Source: an uncultured Oscillibacter sp.
Lineage (GTDB): Bacteria > Bacillota > Clostridia > Oscillospirales > Oscillospiraceae
Direction: 5' to 3'
NCBI GenBank assembly: GCA_910586735.1
Contig: CAJUJW010000005.1
Location: 1 to 62,983, forward strand
Length of the DNA stretch: 62,983 nt
Numbering within the stretch: position 1 is the first letter of the stretch; every line of letters starts with the position of its first letter. The position numbers and the translations under genes are program-made. Positions 8,247 through 17,800 of this stretch are shown here, one piece after another. The notes below the pieces were generated by a model that saw only the letters and a program-made list of their open reading frames with translations, searched no databases and had not been told where the DNA came from.

Positions 8247-9473
8247 TCAGGTCCGGTAGTCTCCGTTGATTTTGATATAGTCATAGGTGATGTCGCAGCC
8301 CCAGCAGGTGCAGGAGGCCGTGCCCTCCCCCATGGAGATGTTGATTTCCACGTCGTGTTCCGTCAGGATTTTCTTGGCCAGATTCTCGTCGAAGTCCAGG
8401 CCCCGGCCCTGGGCGCAGACCTGGATGTCCCCGGCGGCGCTGGCAAAGCGCACGTCCACCTTGTCCGGGTCGAAGTCCTCCCCGGAGTAGCCCATGGCGC
8501 AGAGTACCCGGCCCCAGTTGGCGTCCGCCCCGAAGATGGCCGCCTTGGTCAGGGTGGAGGACACCACGGACTTGCAGACGGTCTCGGCGCTCTTCTCGGA
8601 CTTGGCCCCGGCCACGGTGCAGGTAATCAGGTGCCGGGCCCCCTCGCCGTCGGAGGCCATTTTCTTGGCCAGCTCGGTACACAGGGCCTTCAGGGCCTCC
8701 AGGAAGGCGTCGTAGTCCGGGCCCTTGGCCTCAATGAGGGCGTTCCCCGCCAGGCCGTTGGCCAGGACGCAGCAGGTGTCGTTGGTGGAGGTGTCCCCGT
8801 CCACGCTGATCCGGTTGAAGCTGACCGCCGCCGTCTCCAGCAGGGCGGCCTTGATCATCTCCGGGGAGATGGCGCAGTCGGTGGTGAGGAAGCAGAGCAT
8901 GGTCCCCATGTTGGGGTGAATCATGCCGCTGCCCTTGGCCACGCCCCCCAGGCGGACGGTTTTTCCGCCCACGACGGTCTCCACCGCCACTTCCTTTTTC
9001 ACGGTGTCGGTGGTCATGATGGCGTGTCCCGCGGCGTCGCTGGCGGCCTCGGACCGCTCCAGGGCGGCGCAGAGGGCCGGGACGGCGGCCTCGATGGCCT
9101 CCACGTTGATCCGTTGGCCGATGACCCCGGTGGAGCTCACCAGCACGTCCTCCGCCGCGCAGCCAATGGCCCCGGCCACGGCGGCGCACATCCGTTCCGC
9201 GTTTTCCTCCCCCTGGGGGGCGCAGGCGTTGGCGTTTCCGCTGTTGGCGATGACGGCCCGTGCCCGCCCGTTTTTCAGGTGCTGGAGGTCCACATGGATG
9301 GGGGCGGCCTTGACCACGTTTTTGGTAAACACCGCCGCCGCCGCGCAGTCCACGTCGGAGACGATGAGGGCCACGTCTTTTTTCCACGCGGCGTGGGTCT
9401 TGACTCCCGCGTGGACGCCCGCCGCCCGGAAGCCCTGGGCGGCGCAGACGCCGCCGTTGATAAAGTTCAGCAT
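8247..9473 (-). CDS. argJ: Bifunctional glutamate N-acetyltransferase / ornithine acetyltransferase
   Basis: It recycles the acetyl group from acetylornithine to glutamate, and bifunctional forms also use acetyl-CoA. The precursor is self-cleaved in front of a Thr nucleophile. Here the site reads KGSGMIHPNMG/TMLCFLTTD with Thr at residue 191; the residue before it is Gly instead of the usual Ala. Length is 408. The start MLNFINGGV at 9473 has GAGG seven bases upstream; the open frame continues to 9521 without a good site. No separate argA or argE is seen, which fits a cyclic pathway through ArgJ. Confidence 0.94.
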   Translation of the reverse strand: MLNFINGGVCAAQGFRAAGVHAGVKTHAAWKKDVALIVSDVDCAAAAVFTKNVVKAAPIHVDLQHLKNGRARAVIANSGNANACAPQGEENAERMCAAVAGAIGCAAEDVLVSSTGVIGQRINVEAIEAAVPALCAALERSEAASDAAGHAIMTTDTVKKEVAVETVVGGKTVRLGGVAKGSGMIHPNMGTMLCFLTTDCAISPEMIKAALLETAAVSFNRISVDGDTSTNDTCCVLANGLAGNALIEAKGPDYDAFLEALKALCTELAKKMASDGEGARHLITCTVAGAKSEKSAETVCKSVVSSTLTKAAIFGADANWGRVLCAMGYSGEDFDPDKVDVRFASAAGDIQVCAQGRGLDFDENLAKKILTEHDVEINISMGEGTASCTCWGCDITYDYIKINGDYRT

Positions 9474-9492
9474 ATCCGTTCCTCGACCTTTC

Positions 9493-10434
9493 TCAAAGCG
9501 CCAGGCCCGCGGTTTCCTCAAAGCCCAGCATCAGGTTCATGTTCTGCACCGCCGCGCCGCTGGCCCCCTTGCCCAGGTTGTCCAGGCGGGCGGAAAGCAT
9601 CAGCTGCTCCTGGTTTCCGTTGACGAAAATCTGCAAGCTGTCCGTCCCGGCCAGATTATTGGAGCCGATAAAGCCGCAGGAGGGCGCGCCGGCGGGACGG
9701 AGGGTCACCACGGGGCTGCCGCCGTAATAGTTCTCATACAGCGTCCGCAGACTCTCGACGGACTGCGCGCCCTCCAGGTCCTCCGCCCACAGCGGGACAG
9801 TAACCACCATCCCTTGGGGATAATCGCAGATCATGGGCGTAAACAGGGGCGGACGGTCCAGGCCCGCCACCGCCGCCATCTCGGGCAGATGCTTGTGGGA
9901 CAGAGTCACAGCGTAATGCCGCGGGCTCTCCAGCTCCTCTGCCCGGTCCGGGCCGGTATACTGGGCAATGGCCTTTTTCCCCGCGCCCGTGTAGCCCGAC
10001 AGGGCGTGGCAGGCCAGCCGGGCCCCGGGGGACAGCGCCCCCTTTTCCACCAGCGGCCGGACCAGGGAGAGAAAACCCGTGGCATAGCACCCTGGGTTTG
10101 CCACCCGGGCCGCTGTTTGAATGGCCTCCCGCTGGCCGTGGAGCTCGGGGAAGCCGTAAACCCAGCCCTCCGCCGTCCGGTGGGCGGTGGAGCAGTCGAT
10201 GACCCGGGTGCGGTCGTTGTCAATCAGGCCCACCGCCTCCACGGCGGCGGCGTCCGGCAGGCAGAGGAACACCAGGTCGGCGGCGTTGAGGAATCTCTTC
10301 CGCTCGTCCGGGTCCTTCCGCTTGGCCCCGTCGATGAGAAGGAGGTCGATGTCCTGCCGCCGGGCCAGACGGTCGTAAATCTGGAGGCCCGTGGTGCCCT
10401 CCTTGCCGTCGATGTATACTTTCGGTTTGCTCAT
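9493..10434 (-). CDS. argC: N-acetyl-gamma-glutamyl-phosphate reductase, short (type 2) form
   Basis: It reduces N-acetylglutamyl phosphate with NADPH. The opening KVYIDGKEGTTGLQIYDRL is the nucleotide-binding region of the short class, about 313 residues against about 345 for the common form. The catalytic Cys is C116 in VANPGCYATG, and HALSGYTGAGKK is also conserved. It sits 19 bases upstream of argJ and 15 bases downstream of argH in the same direction. Confidence 0.94.
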   Translation of the reverse strand: MSKPKVYIDGKEGTTGLQIYDRLARRQDIDLLLIDGAKRKDPDERKRFLNAADLVFLCLPDAAAVEAVGLIDNDRTRVIDCSTAHRTAEGWVYGFPELHGQREAIQTAARVANPGCYATGFLSLVRPLVEKGALSPGARLACHALSGYTGAGKKAIAQYTGPDRAEELESPRHYAVTLSHKHLPEMAAVAGLDRPPLFTPMICDYPQGMVVTVPLWAEDLEGAQSVESLRTLYENYYGGSPVVTLRPAGAPSCGFIGSNNLAGTDSLQIFVNGNQEQLMLSARLDNLGKGASGAAVQNMNLMLGFEETAGLAL

Positions 10435-10449
10435 AAGACCTTCCCCCTC

Positions 10450-11832
10450 TTACTGGCTTCGCGCCTTAATAAACGCCTCAATCTCCTCAATCTGCCGGGT
10501 GGTCTCCGCCTCCGCCGGGCCGCCGTAGCTTCCCCGGAGGGCCATGCAGTTCTCCAGGTTCAGCGCCTCGTACACGTCCTGGTTGAAGAGGTCCGACACG
10601 GCCCGCAGCTCCTCCAGGCTCAGCTCCTCCAGCGTCTTCCCCTGGGCGGCACAGGCGGCCACCAGCTTCCCGGTGGCGGTGTAGGCGTCCCGGAAGGGCA
10701 TGCCCTTTTTGGTCAGGTAGTCGGCGCAGTCCGTGGCGTTGATGAAGCCCCGGCCCGCCGCCTTGCGCATGTTCTCCGGCAATATGGTCATGGTGTCGAT
10801 CATCCCCGCGAACACCGGCAGGCACATCTCCGCCGTGTCCAGGGCGTCAAACACCGGCTCCTTGTCCTCCTGCATGTCCTTGTTGTAGGCCAGGGGCAGA
10901 CCCTTCATCACCGTCAGCAGGCCCATGAGGTCCCCGTAGACCCGCCCCGTCTTGCCCCGGACCAGCTCGGCCACGTCCGGGTTCTTCTTCTGGGGCATGA
11001 TGCTGCTGCCCGTGGCGTAGGCGTCGTCCAGCTCCACAAACTTGAACTCCCAGCTGCACCAGAGGATGACCTCCTCGGCAAAGCGGCTGAGATGGGTCAT
11101 GAGAATGGACAGGGCGCTCAGAAGCTCCAGGGCGTAGTCCCGGTCGGCCACGCCGTCCAGGGAGTTCCCCATGGGGCCGTCAAAGCCCAGGCCCGCCGCC
11201 GTGCGGAAGCGGTCGATGGGATAGGTGGTCCCCGCCAGGGCCCCGCTGCCCAAGGGGCACTCGTTCAGCCGCCTGCGGCAGTCCTCCAGCCGGGTCACGT
11301 CCCTTCGGAACATGGCCCCGTAGGCCAGCAGGTGCTGGGCGAAGGAGATGGGCTGCGCCCGCTGCAAGTGGGTGTATCCCGGCATGACGGCGGACCGGCA
11401 CTCCCTGGCCCGGCGGCACAGCACGGCCTCCAGCTCCAGAATCTGACCAATGACGGTGCCGATCTCCCGCCGCACATACAGCCGGAAGTCCAGGGCCACC
11501 TGGTCGTTCCGGGACCGGGCGGTGTGAAGCCGCTTCCCGGCGTCGCCGATCCGGGCGGTGAGCAGGGCCTCCACATTCATGTGGATGTCCTCGTTGTCCG
11601 GGGTAAATTCAATCTTCCCCGCCTCCACGTCGGCCAGGATGCCCTCCAGCCCCTCCGTAATGGCCCGCACGTCCTCCTGGGAGATGATGCCCTGGGCCCC
11701 CAGCATTTCGGCGTGAACAATGCTTCCTTGAATATCCTCCCGATAGAGCCGCTGGTCAAAGGAGATGGAGGCGTTGAGCTCGTTCACCAGCTCATCCGTC
11801 TCCTTGCTGAACCGTCCGCCCCAAAGTTTCAT
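10450..11832 (-). CDS. argH: Argininosuccinate lyase
   Basis: It splits argininosuccinate into arginine and fumarate, the last step of the pathway. The fumarase/aspartase-superfamily signature GSSIMPQKKNPD is present near residue 280, and the N-terminus MKLWGGRFSKETDELV is typical. Length is 460. The ATG at 11832 is chosen because GGGAGG lies 7 bases upstream; the longer frame to 11946 reads through a repeat and is spurious. It follows argG by a repeat-filled gap of about 150 bases. Confidence 0.95.
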   Translation of the reverse strand: MKLWGGRFSKETDELVNELNASISFDQRLYREDIQGSIVHAEMLGAQGIISQEDVRAITEGLEGILADVEAGKIEFTPDNEDIHMNVEALLTARIGDAGKRLHTARSRNDQVALDFRLYVRREIGTVIGQILELEAVLCRRARECRSAVMPGYTHLQRAQPISFAQHLLAYGAMFRRDVTRLEDCRRRLNECPLGSGALAGTTYPIDRFRTAAGLGFDGPMGNSLDGVADRDYALELLSALSILMTHLSRFAEEVILWCSWEFKFVELDDAYATGSSIMPQKKNPDVAELVRGKTGRVYGDLMGLLTVMKGLPLAYNKDMQEDKEPVFDALDTAEMCLPVFAGMIDTMTILPENMRKAAGRGFINATDCADYLTKKGMPFRDAYTATGKLVAACAAQGKTLEELSLEELRAVSDLFNQDVYEALNLENCMALRGSYGGPAEAETTRQIEEIEAFIKARSQ

Positions 11833-11861
11833 GTCGTTTCCTCCCAGACAAAGAGAAGTGA

Positions 11862-11988
11862 AAATGAATGAATAATGGATAATTGACAATGGACAATGAG
11901 GTCCGTTTCGGAAGGACGGCCTTCCGCCGCTTCCCTCATTGTCCATTATCCATTGTCAATTGCTAATTGCTAATTGTCAATTGCGCCT
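11862..11988. repeat. AATTGACAATGG-type AT-rich inverted repeat between argG and argH
   Basis: The motif AATGGATAATTGACAATGG near 11873 returns inverted as CCATTATCCATTGTCAATTG near 11943, followed by repeated TTGCTAATTG units. The arms could form a hairpin of about 100 bases in the argG-argH transcript. Related stretches occur at 37676-37702 and 53718-53757. Confidence 0.7.
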
Positions 11989-11989
11989 C

Positions 11990-13210
11990 TTACAGTTTGC
12001 CTTGTTCCCGCAGAGCGAGGACGGTATCCGGCAGGCCCCACAGGTTGATGAAGCCCGTGGCGTTGGTCTGGTCGTAGGCGCTTTCGTTGAAGGTCACCAG
12101 CTCCTCGGAGTACAGGCTCTCGGGGGAGGTGATGGAGGCCGTGATGATGTTGCCTTTATACAGTTTCAGCTTGACCGAGCCGGTCACGTGCTCCTGGGTG
12201 GCGTCGGCAAAGGCGCTGAGGGCCTCCCGCAGGGGAGTGAACCACTTTCCGTTGTAGATCAGGTCCGCGAAGTCCACCGCCAGCTTGCTCTTCATGTGGG
12301 CCGTGTCCTTGTCCACCGTTATCATTTCCAGGCACTGGTGGGCCTTATACAGGATGGTTCCGCCCGGAGTCTCGTAGACGCCCCGGTCCTTCATGCCCAC
12401 CAGGCGGTTCTCCACGATGTCCAGCAGGCCGATGCCGTTCTCCCCGCCCAGTTTGTTCAGTTTGCGGATGATGTCGCTGGCCTTCATTTTCTCCCCGTCG
12501 ATGGCCGTGGGGACGCCCTTGACAAAGTCCAATGTCACGTAAGCGGCCTTGTCCGGGGCGGCGATGGGGCTGACGCTCATCTCCAGGAAGCCCGGCTTCT
12601 CATACTGGGGCTCGTTGGCGGGGTCCTCCAGGTCCAGGCCCTCGTGGCTCAGGTGCCAGAGGTTCTTGTCCTTGGAGTAGTTGGTCTCCCGGCTGATCTT
12701 CAGGGGGACGTTGTGGGCCTCGGCGTAGTCGATCTCCTCGTCCCGGCCCTTGATGTCCCACTCCCGCCAGGGGGCGATGATGGTCATCTCCGGGGCGAAG
12801 CGCTTGATGGCCAGCTCAAAGCGGACCTGGTCGTTGCCCTTTCCCGTGCAGCCGTGGGCGATGGCGTCCGCCCCTTCCTTCTTGGCGATCTCCACCAGCT
12901 TCCGGGCGATGATGGGCCGGGCGAAAGCCGTGCCCAGCAGGTACTGCTCATAGCTGGCCCCCATCTTCATGGAGGGGATGATCACCTCGTCCACCATCTC
13001 GTCCGTCAGGTCCGCGATGTACAGCTTGCTGGCCCCGGTCTTCAGGGCCTTTTCCTCCAGGCCGTCCAGCTCGTCGTTCTGGCCCACGTCTCCGGCCACG
13101 GCGATGATCTCCGGGTTGTTGTAGTTCTCTTTCAGCCAGGGGATGATGATGGACGTGTCCAGTCCGCCGGAATAAGCCAGGACGATTTTCTTAATATTCT
13201 CTTTTTTCAT
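11990..13210 (-). CDS. argG: Argininosuccinate synthase
   Basis: It joins citrulline and aspartate with ATP. The N-type ATP pyrophosphatase P-loop AYSGGLDTS is at residues 12-20, with KGNDQVRFEL further on. Length is 406, the normal size. The ATG at 13210 has GGAGG seven bases upstream. It is the first gene of the arginine cluster and is preceded by a promoter with an ARG box, so the whole cluster is probably repressed by ArgR in the presence of arginine. Confidence 0.96.
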   Translation of the reverse strand: MKKENIKKIVLAYSGGLDTSIIIPWLKENYNNPEIIAVAGDVGQNDELDGLEEKALKTGASKLYIADLTDEMVDEVIIPSMKMGASYEQYLLGTAFARPIIARKLVEIAKKEGADAIAHGCTGKGNDQVRFELAIKRFAPEMTIIAPWREWDIKGRDEEIDYAEAHNVPLKISRETNYSKDKNLWHLSHEGLDLEDPANEPQYEKPGFLEMSVSPIAAPDKAAYVTLDFVKGVPTAIDGEKMKASDIIRKLNKLGGENGIGLLDIVENRLVGMKDRGVYETPGGTILYKAHQCLEMITVDKDTAHMKSKLAVDFADLIYNGKWFTPLREALSAFADATQEHVTGSVKLKLYKGNIITASITSPESLYSEELVTFNESAYDQTNATGFINLWGLPDTVLALREQGKL

Positions 13211-13243
13211 AACACTGCCTCCAAAATTTTATATGATGCATAA

Positions 13244-13274
13244 ATTATACAGCCCGCATGAATATTTATTCAAT
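13244..13274 (-). promoter_or_regulatory. argG promoter with overlapping ARG box (ArgR operator)
   Basis: On the minus strand TTGAAT (13268-13273) and a perfect TATAAT (13244-13249) are 18 bases apart. TGAATAAATATTCA at 13259-13272 is a perfect palindrome that matches the known ARG box consensus TGAATWWWWATTCA and covers the -35 element. Repression by an ArgR-type hexamer encoded elsewhere is inferred. Confidence 0.85.
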
Positions 13275-13318
13275 AGGCGGATTGCACAAGAATACGGGGA
13301 CGGGGGCGGAAACATTTG

Positions 13319-14716
13319 CTATTTTCCCACGCAGAACCGGGAGAAGATGCGCTGGACGATCTCCTCCCTGGCCGTCCGGCCCGTCAGCTCGCCCACGGCG
13401 TCCAGGGCCTCCTCCGCGTCGGTGAGGACGGCGTCGGGGGTCAGCCCGCCCTCCAGGGCCTCCCGCGCCCGGCGGACGGCGGCCAGGGCGCGGGACGCGG
13501 CCTCCTCCTGCCGCTGGTCCGTGAGAAGACTCCCCGCCTCCTCCGAGCTTCCCGGCGGAAACAGGGCCGCCACGGCCTCCTCCAGCCGGTCCAGACCCTG
13601 ACCGGTGACGGAGGAGACGCAGAGACAGGCGGCGGGGTTGTTGGCGTCCTGCCGGATGAGCCCCAGAGAAAAGGCGCGGGGCCCCGTGAGGTCGCATTTG
13701 GATTCGATACAGAGCCAGGGCTTCCCGGTCTCCGCCACCTGGTTCAGAAGGCGGGCCTCCGCCTCCAGATAGGCCCGGTTCTCCGGGCAGACTTCCACGG
13801 CCCCGTCCTTCACCAGCAGAATCAGCTCCGCCTCCTCCATGGCCCGGCGGGACCGCTCCACGCCCAGCTTCTCCACCTGGTCCTCCGTCTCCCGGAGACC
13901 CGCCGTGTCGATGAGCCGCAGGGGCGTCCCGCCGCAGAGGACGGACTCCTCCACCGTGTCCCGTGTGGTGCCGGGGATATCGGTGACGATGGCCCGGTCG
14001 TATCCCGCCAGGGCGTTCAGCAGGGAGGACTTCCCCGCGTTGGGCAGGCCCACAATGGCGGTGCGGACGCCCCGTTTCAGCACCCGGCCCCGCTTGCAGG
14101 TGGCCAGCAGGGCCGTCAGGGCCCCCTCCGCCCTCTCCAGGGCGGCGGCGATCTCCTCCGGCCCGGCGTCCTGGATGTCCTCGTCGGGGTAGTCCACCAC
14201 GGCGTAGAACCGGCTGGTCACGTCCAGCAGGGCCTCCTGCACGGGCTCCAGACGGCGGCGGAGGCCCCCGTCCAGCTGGGCGGCGGCGTTCCGGGCGGCG
14301 GCGGCGGTCTCGGCGTCGATGAGGTCCACCACGGCCTCCGCCTGGGTAAGGTCCATTCGCCCACCCAGAAAGGCCCGCTTGGTGAACTCCCCCGGCCCCG
14401 CCTGCCGGGCCCCTGCGGCGAAGAGGGCCCCCAGGACCTCCCGGAGGACCACCGGGGACCCGTGGCAGTGGAGCTCGGCGGAGTCCTCCCCGGTGTAGCT
14501 GCCGGGCCCCGGAAAGCGAACCGCGAGGCCCCGGTCCACGACCCGGCCCTGGGCGTCCAGGAACTCCCCCAGGGCCATGCGCCGGGGCTCCAGGTCCCCG
14601 AAGGGCCGCTTGCCCCGGAACACCCGGCCGCAGAGGGCGAAGCAGTCCGGCCCGGAAACCCGGATGACGCCGATGGCGGAGGGCCCCCCGGCGGCGATGG
14701 CGGCGATGGTGTCCAT
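13319..14716 (-). CDS. mnmE: tRNA uridine-5-carboxymethylaminomethyl GTPase MnmE
   Basis: With MnmG it modifies wobble uridine 34 of several tRNAs. The N-terminal formyl-folate domain (MDTIAAIAAGGPSAIGVIRV) is followed by a G domain inserted in the helical domain: G1 GLPNAGKS at 223-230, G3 DTAGLRE. The C-terminal FCVGK supplies the Cys needed for modification. Length is 465. It lacks its usual neighbours (jag, rnpA, mnmG) and stands alone between argG and a surface-protein gene. Confidence 0.95.
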   Translation of the reverse strand: MDTIAAIAAGGPSAIGVIRVSGPDCFALCGRVFRGKRPFGDLEPRRMALGEFLDAQGRVVDRGLAVRFPGPGSYTGEDSAELHCHGSPVVLREVLGALFAAGARQAGPGEFTKRAFLGGRMDLTQAEAVVDLIDAETAAAARNAAAQLDGGLRRRLEPVQEALLDVTSRFYAVVDYPDEDIQDAGPEEIAAALERAEGALTALLATCKRGRVLKRGVRTAIVGLPNAGKSSLLNALAGYDRAIVTDIPGTTRDTVEESVLCGGTPLRLIDTAGLRETEDQVEKLGVERSRRAMEEAELILLVKDGAVEVCPENRAYLEAEARLLNQVAETGKPWLCIESKCDLTGPRAFSLGLIRQDANNPAACLCVSSVTGQGLDRLEEAVAALFPPGSSEEAGSLLTDQRQEEAASRALAAVRRAREALEGGLTPDAVLTDAEEALDAVGELTGRTAREEIVQRIFSRFCVGK

Positions 14717-14737
14717 AGTCGTCTCCTCTCATGAAGC

Positions 14738-14761
14738 GGGGCGGGCTTTAACGCCCGCCCC
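14738..14761. terminator. GC-rich hairpin upstream of mnmE
   Basis: A 9-bp perfect stem (14738-14746 with 14753-14761, loop TTTAAC) without a clear T-run on either side. It lies between the surface-protein gene and mnmE and could be a weak terminator or a repeat remnant. Confidence 0.4.
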
Positions 14762-14771
14762 AGTGTGATGT

Positions 14772-14870
14772 TCTAAGTTGCCGCCGCTTCGGCTAGGTCT
14801 ATTGCCAGACTCCCAAAGCGAGATTAAAGCTCTTTTGGCTGCTTATCTCTCGAGAAAAGTAACAGAAAAG
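14772..14870 (-). repeat. Dispersed intergenic repeat with CTCGAGAG core, copy D1
   Basis: Read on the minus strand, ACTTTTCTCGAGAG is followed by CAAAAGAGCTTT, GTCTGGCA and GCCGAAGCGGCGGCAAC. The same blocks in the same order occur on the plus strand at 46076-46175. No coding potential is seen. Confidence 0.7.
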
Positions 14871-14874
14871 CAAC

Positions 14875-17706
14875 TTAATGCCTCTGGCTGTAACAATACA
14901 GAAAGACCGCAAACTCCGCCCGCGTCAGATTCTTAGCGGGGTTCAGCCGCCCGTCGGCATCGCCGGTAATCACCCCGGAGGTCAGGGCCCAGGAGAACGC
15001 CTCCCTGGCCCGGACGGGCACGGCGGTGCTGTCGGTGTAGCCCGCCAGGCTGGTGTTGTTTTTGCTTACCGCCCCGGTGAGGCGGGCGCAGCGGTACAGG
15101 GCCGTCACCAGCTGGTGGCGCTTCACCGCCGCAGTGGGGGCGGAGCCGTCGGCGTAGCCGCCCCGAACGGCCCAGCTCCGGGCCTCCGCCATGCTGGCGG
15201 GGTTGCCCCCGGTGAGCCGGGCCAGCACCATCCACATCTGCTGGTGGCTGATGGCCCCGTTGGGGTTGAAGCGGCCGTTGGTCCCGCTCATGTAGCCCAT
15301 CTCATAGGCCCAGTTGATCTCTCCCGCCGCCCAGTGGCCGGTGGAAACGTCCTGGAAGACCTGCTCATGGGCGTCGGCCTTGGGAACGCTGTAGCCCTCC
15401 TTCTGAACGGGGACCACGTCGGTGGTCCGCCGGGGGTCGCTGCGGTTTCCGCCTTCGCTACCGAAGCCGTTCCCCCAGCTCTCGCCGTAGTTGGCGTCCT
15501 GGCGGTCAAAGGTCACCCGGACCTCCACATTGGCCGCGGGCATGGTGAAGCGAATCTGCCCGTTCCCCAGGTCCGTGTAGGACACCAGCTCCGACCCGCC
15601 GATGACCCGGATCATGTCCAGCACATAGCCGGAGTTGGCCGTGTAGGTGACGGTGATGGTCTCTCCCTTTTTCGCCGTGGTTTTGCTGACGGAGGCGGTG
15701 CCGTTGGCGGGGGGAATCAGGGTGATGGAAAAGTCGGCGTCCTCCGGCGGGGTGGTGGGCTTGTCGGGGTCGTCCGGGTCCTCGGGGGACCCGGTGGGGG
15801 AGATGGGCCGGGTGTCCACCTTGCCGCAGATGGTGCAGGTCCGGGACTCCTCGCCCTCCTCGGTGGCGGTGGGCTCCTTGGTGGTGGTCCACTCGCCGTA
15901 TTCGTGGGTCCCCGTGGCGGGGATTTCGATGGTCTGCTTTTCCGTCTTTCCGCAGACGGAGCAGGTGACGATGACGTGCTTCACGCCGGGTTCGCCGCAT
16001 TTGGGGTCCACGTCCTGATCGGACAGGGCCGGGTCTGGCTGGGGGTTGGTCCAGGTGTGGGGACCCTTGCTCCTGACTTCCTCGTATTCCTCGTAGTCGC
16101 AGCCCTCCCGGCGGCACTCCCGGAAGTTCTTCCAGACGATGCCCTCCACCAGGCAGGTGGCGTCCCCCTTGGGCACGTCCACCGGGGCCGTCAGGTCGTG
16201 GCCCAGGGCGTCGATTTTTTCCTGCCGCTCGTCGATATCCGCATTGCACACTCTGCATTTGGTGGGCTTGTATACCGTGAGGCCGTCCTCCGTGCAGGTG
16301 GCGGCTTTGCTCCTGTCCTTGTCGATTTCATTTTTTTCTGGCGTGTGGCCCGTGGCGGGAATGACTCTCTCGTATTCATTGTTCGGCGGCGTGGACACGC
16401 CGACATCTCCGGTCGGCTTTCCGCAGACGGTGCAGACGACCACCCACTTCTCTTTGCCCTCGGTGGTACATGTGGGCTCCAGCGTAACCACATACTGGTC
16501 CCCGCCGGGGGTGTGGCCCTTGGCGGCGGGCTCCGTGAAGGTGTGCTTATCCTTTATGTGGGCTAAATACTCCGTTTCCTTCTCCGGGTCCGCCTTGAGC
16601 TCTTCGCACTGCTCACAGACCTCGGTTTCCCCGCAGCGGTCACAGATTTTATACTGTACGCTCAACCCTGTTTCCGTACAGGTGGGGTCCTTGACGGAAA
16701 TGGGGTCCGTGAGCTTGTCGGTGTATTCGTGTTCCAGGGCATCGACCGGCGTGGGAGCTGTTATCTCCACGCCGCAAGCCCTGCAAATTTCTCCGCCCGT
16801 GGAGCCAGCTTCGGTGCAGGTGGGGGGCACGTCCTCCATGGTTTCGGGCTTCTCATGGTTTGTCGGGTCCAGGGGAGTCTCCTCCATGCCGCTGGCTACC
16901 TGACCGCAGACGGTGCAGAGGTATCCCTCAGTCCGTCCGGGGGTGACGCAGGTGGAGTCAATAGCGGGCTCTTTCTTTGTATCCGGCGTATGACCCAGGG
17001 GAGGGATGGGCCGGCTTTGGGAGAAATTAAACTTTGCGCCGCAGCCTTCCGTGCAGTTGTAGCTGTACGCTTGTCTTCCCTCCAATATACAAGTGGGTTC
17101 CGTTTTTAAGCCGGGGACCCGCGTGGTAATGTGAATGGGCAGTTCGGGGGTATCATCCTGTTTAAGGCCAGCCGCAGTGTCGCGGTGCAGGAACTCGACC
17201 CCGGAACCGGCAAAGGCACTGGGGTAAATATGATCTACCGTCGCAATATAGATTGCTTTCAAAGAGCTGCAATTCGCGAAGGTTCCGGTTTTAATGTCCT
17301 TCAAGATTGTCGGCAGGACAACGTTGTTCAGCCTCCCGCAGTTTGCGAAGGCATAGTCTCCTATTTGATCAATGCTATCGGGCAGCAATATGGACTGGAG
17401 AAGCGTACAACTGTTGAACGCGCTTGCGCCAACAGTTTTAATCCCGCTTTCCATATTGACGGTGGTCAATTTTCCACATCCGTTAAATGCGTCCGGGGCA
17501 ATTGAATTGATTGTGCTTCCGTTTACCGATGCTCGAATGGTAATGGACACGACATTGTCTTTGTTGACCGGTCCCAGCACGGTGCCCGTGGTCAAATTAT
17601 ACCGGATTCCATCCTCCGTCACAATCGTGTCCGCCGCCGAAACCCCCACGGTCAGCGCGGCCATCACCGCCGCCGTCAGCAGAATCCTCCAAATCCAGCG
17701 CCTCAT
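14875..17706 (-). CDS. SLH-domain cell-surface protein with BspA-type leucine-rich repeats
   Basis: 943 residues. A signal peptide (MRRWIWRILLTAAVMAALTVG...SAA) is followed by LRR_5/BspA-like repeats (about residues 60-185). Then come about nine repeats of roughly 40-60 residues, each with the pattern PTCTE-G and a CxxCG pair. A bacterial repeat domain (ITLIPPANGTASV...ITVTYTANSGY, about 658-735) follows. Three C-terminal SLH modules (from FQDVSTGHWAAGEINWAYEMG, about 768) should anchor it to secondary cell-wall polymer. The ATG at 17706 has GGAGGA upstream. The paired Cys look like small zinc-ribbon-like or disulfide units; function is probably adhesive, but the ligand is unknown. Confidence 0.88.
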   Translation of the reverse strand: MRRWIWRILLTAAVMAALTVGVSAADTIVTEDGIRYNLTTGTVLGPVNKDNVVSITIRASVNGSTINSIAPDAFNGCGKLTTVNMESGIKTVGASAFNSCTLLQSILLPDSIDQIGDYAFANCGRLNNVVLPTILKDIKTGTFANCSSLKAIYIATVDHIYPSAFAGSGVEFLHRDTAAGLKQDDTPELPIHITTRVPGLKTEPTCILEGRQAYSYNCTEGCGAKFNFSQSRPIPPLGHTPDTKKEPAIDSTCVTPGRTEGYLCTVCGQVASGMEETPLDPTNHEKPETMEDVPPTCTEAGSTGGEICRACGVEITAPTPVDALEHEYTDKLTDPISVKDPTCTETGLSVQYKICDRCGETEVCEQCEELKADPEKETEYLAHIKDKHTFTEPAAKGHTPGGDQYVVTLEPTCTTEGKEKWVVVCTVCGKPTGDVGVSTPPNNEYERVIPATGHTPEKNEIDKDRSKAATCTEDGLTVYKPTKCRVCNADIDERQEKIDALGHDLTAPVDVPKGDATCLVEGIVWKNFRECRREGCDYEEYEEVRSKGPHTWTNPQPDPALSDQDVDPKCGEPGVKHVIVTCSVCGKTEKQTIEIPATGTHEYGEWTTTKEPTATEEGEESRTCTICGKVDTRPISPTGSPEDPDDPDKPTTPPEDADFSITLIPPANGTASVSKTTAKKGETITVTYTANSGYVLDMIRVIGGSELVSYTDLGNGQIRFTMPAANVEVRVTFDRQDANYGESWGNGFGSEGGNRSDPRRTTDVVPVQKEGYSVPKADAHEQVFQDVSTGHWAAGEINWAYEMGYMSGTNGRFNPNGAISHQQMWMVLARLTGGNPASMAEARSWAVRGGYADGSAPTAAVKRHQLVTALYRCARLTGAVSKNNTSLAGYTDSTAVPVRAREAFSWALTSGVITGDADGRLNPAKNLTRAEFAVFLYCYSQRH

Positions 17707-17800
17707 ATTCCGCTCCTCCTAATCCCAAACGCTCCACGCGCCATTTTTACCCCTACAGCATAGCACAAACTTCCCCGGACCGCAACCATAAAATGAGAAG

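Noticed and set aside
7905..9623. 572-codon plus-strand frame opposite argJ and the membrane gene
   Set aside because: It is a GC-rich antisense shadow rich in Gly, His, Val and Pro, typical of frames opposite high-GC genes; argJ is certain.
8923..11871. 982-codon plus-strand frame opposite argJ, argC and argH
   Set aside because: Same kind of antisense shadow; it spans three well-supported genes and has no start signal.
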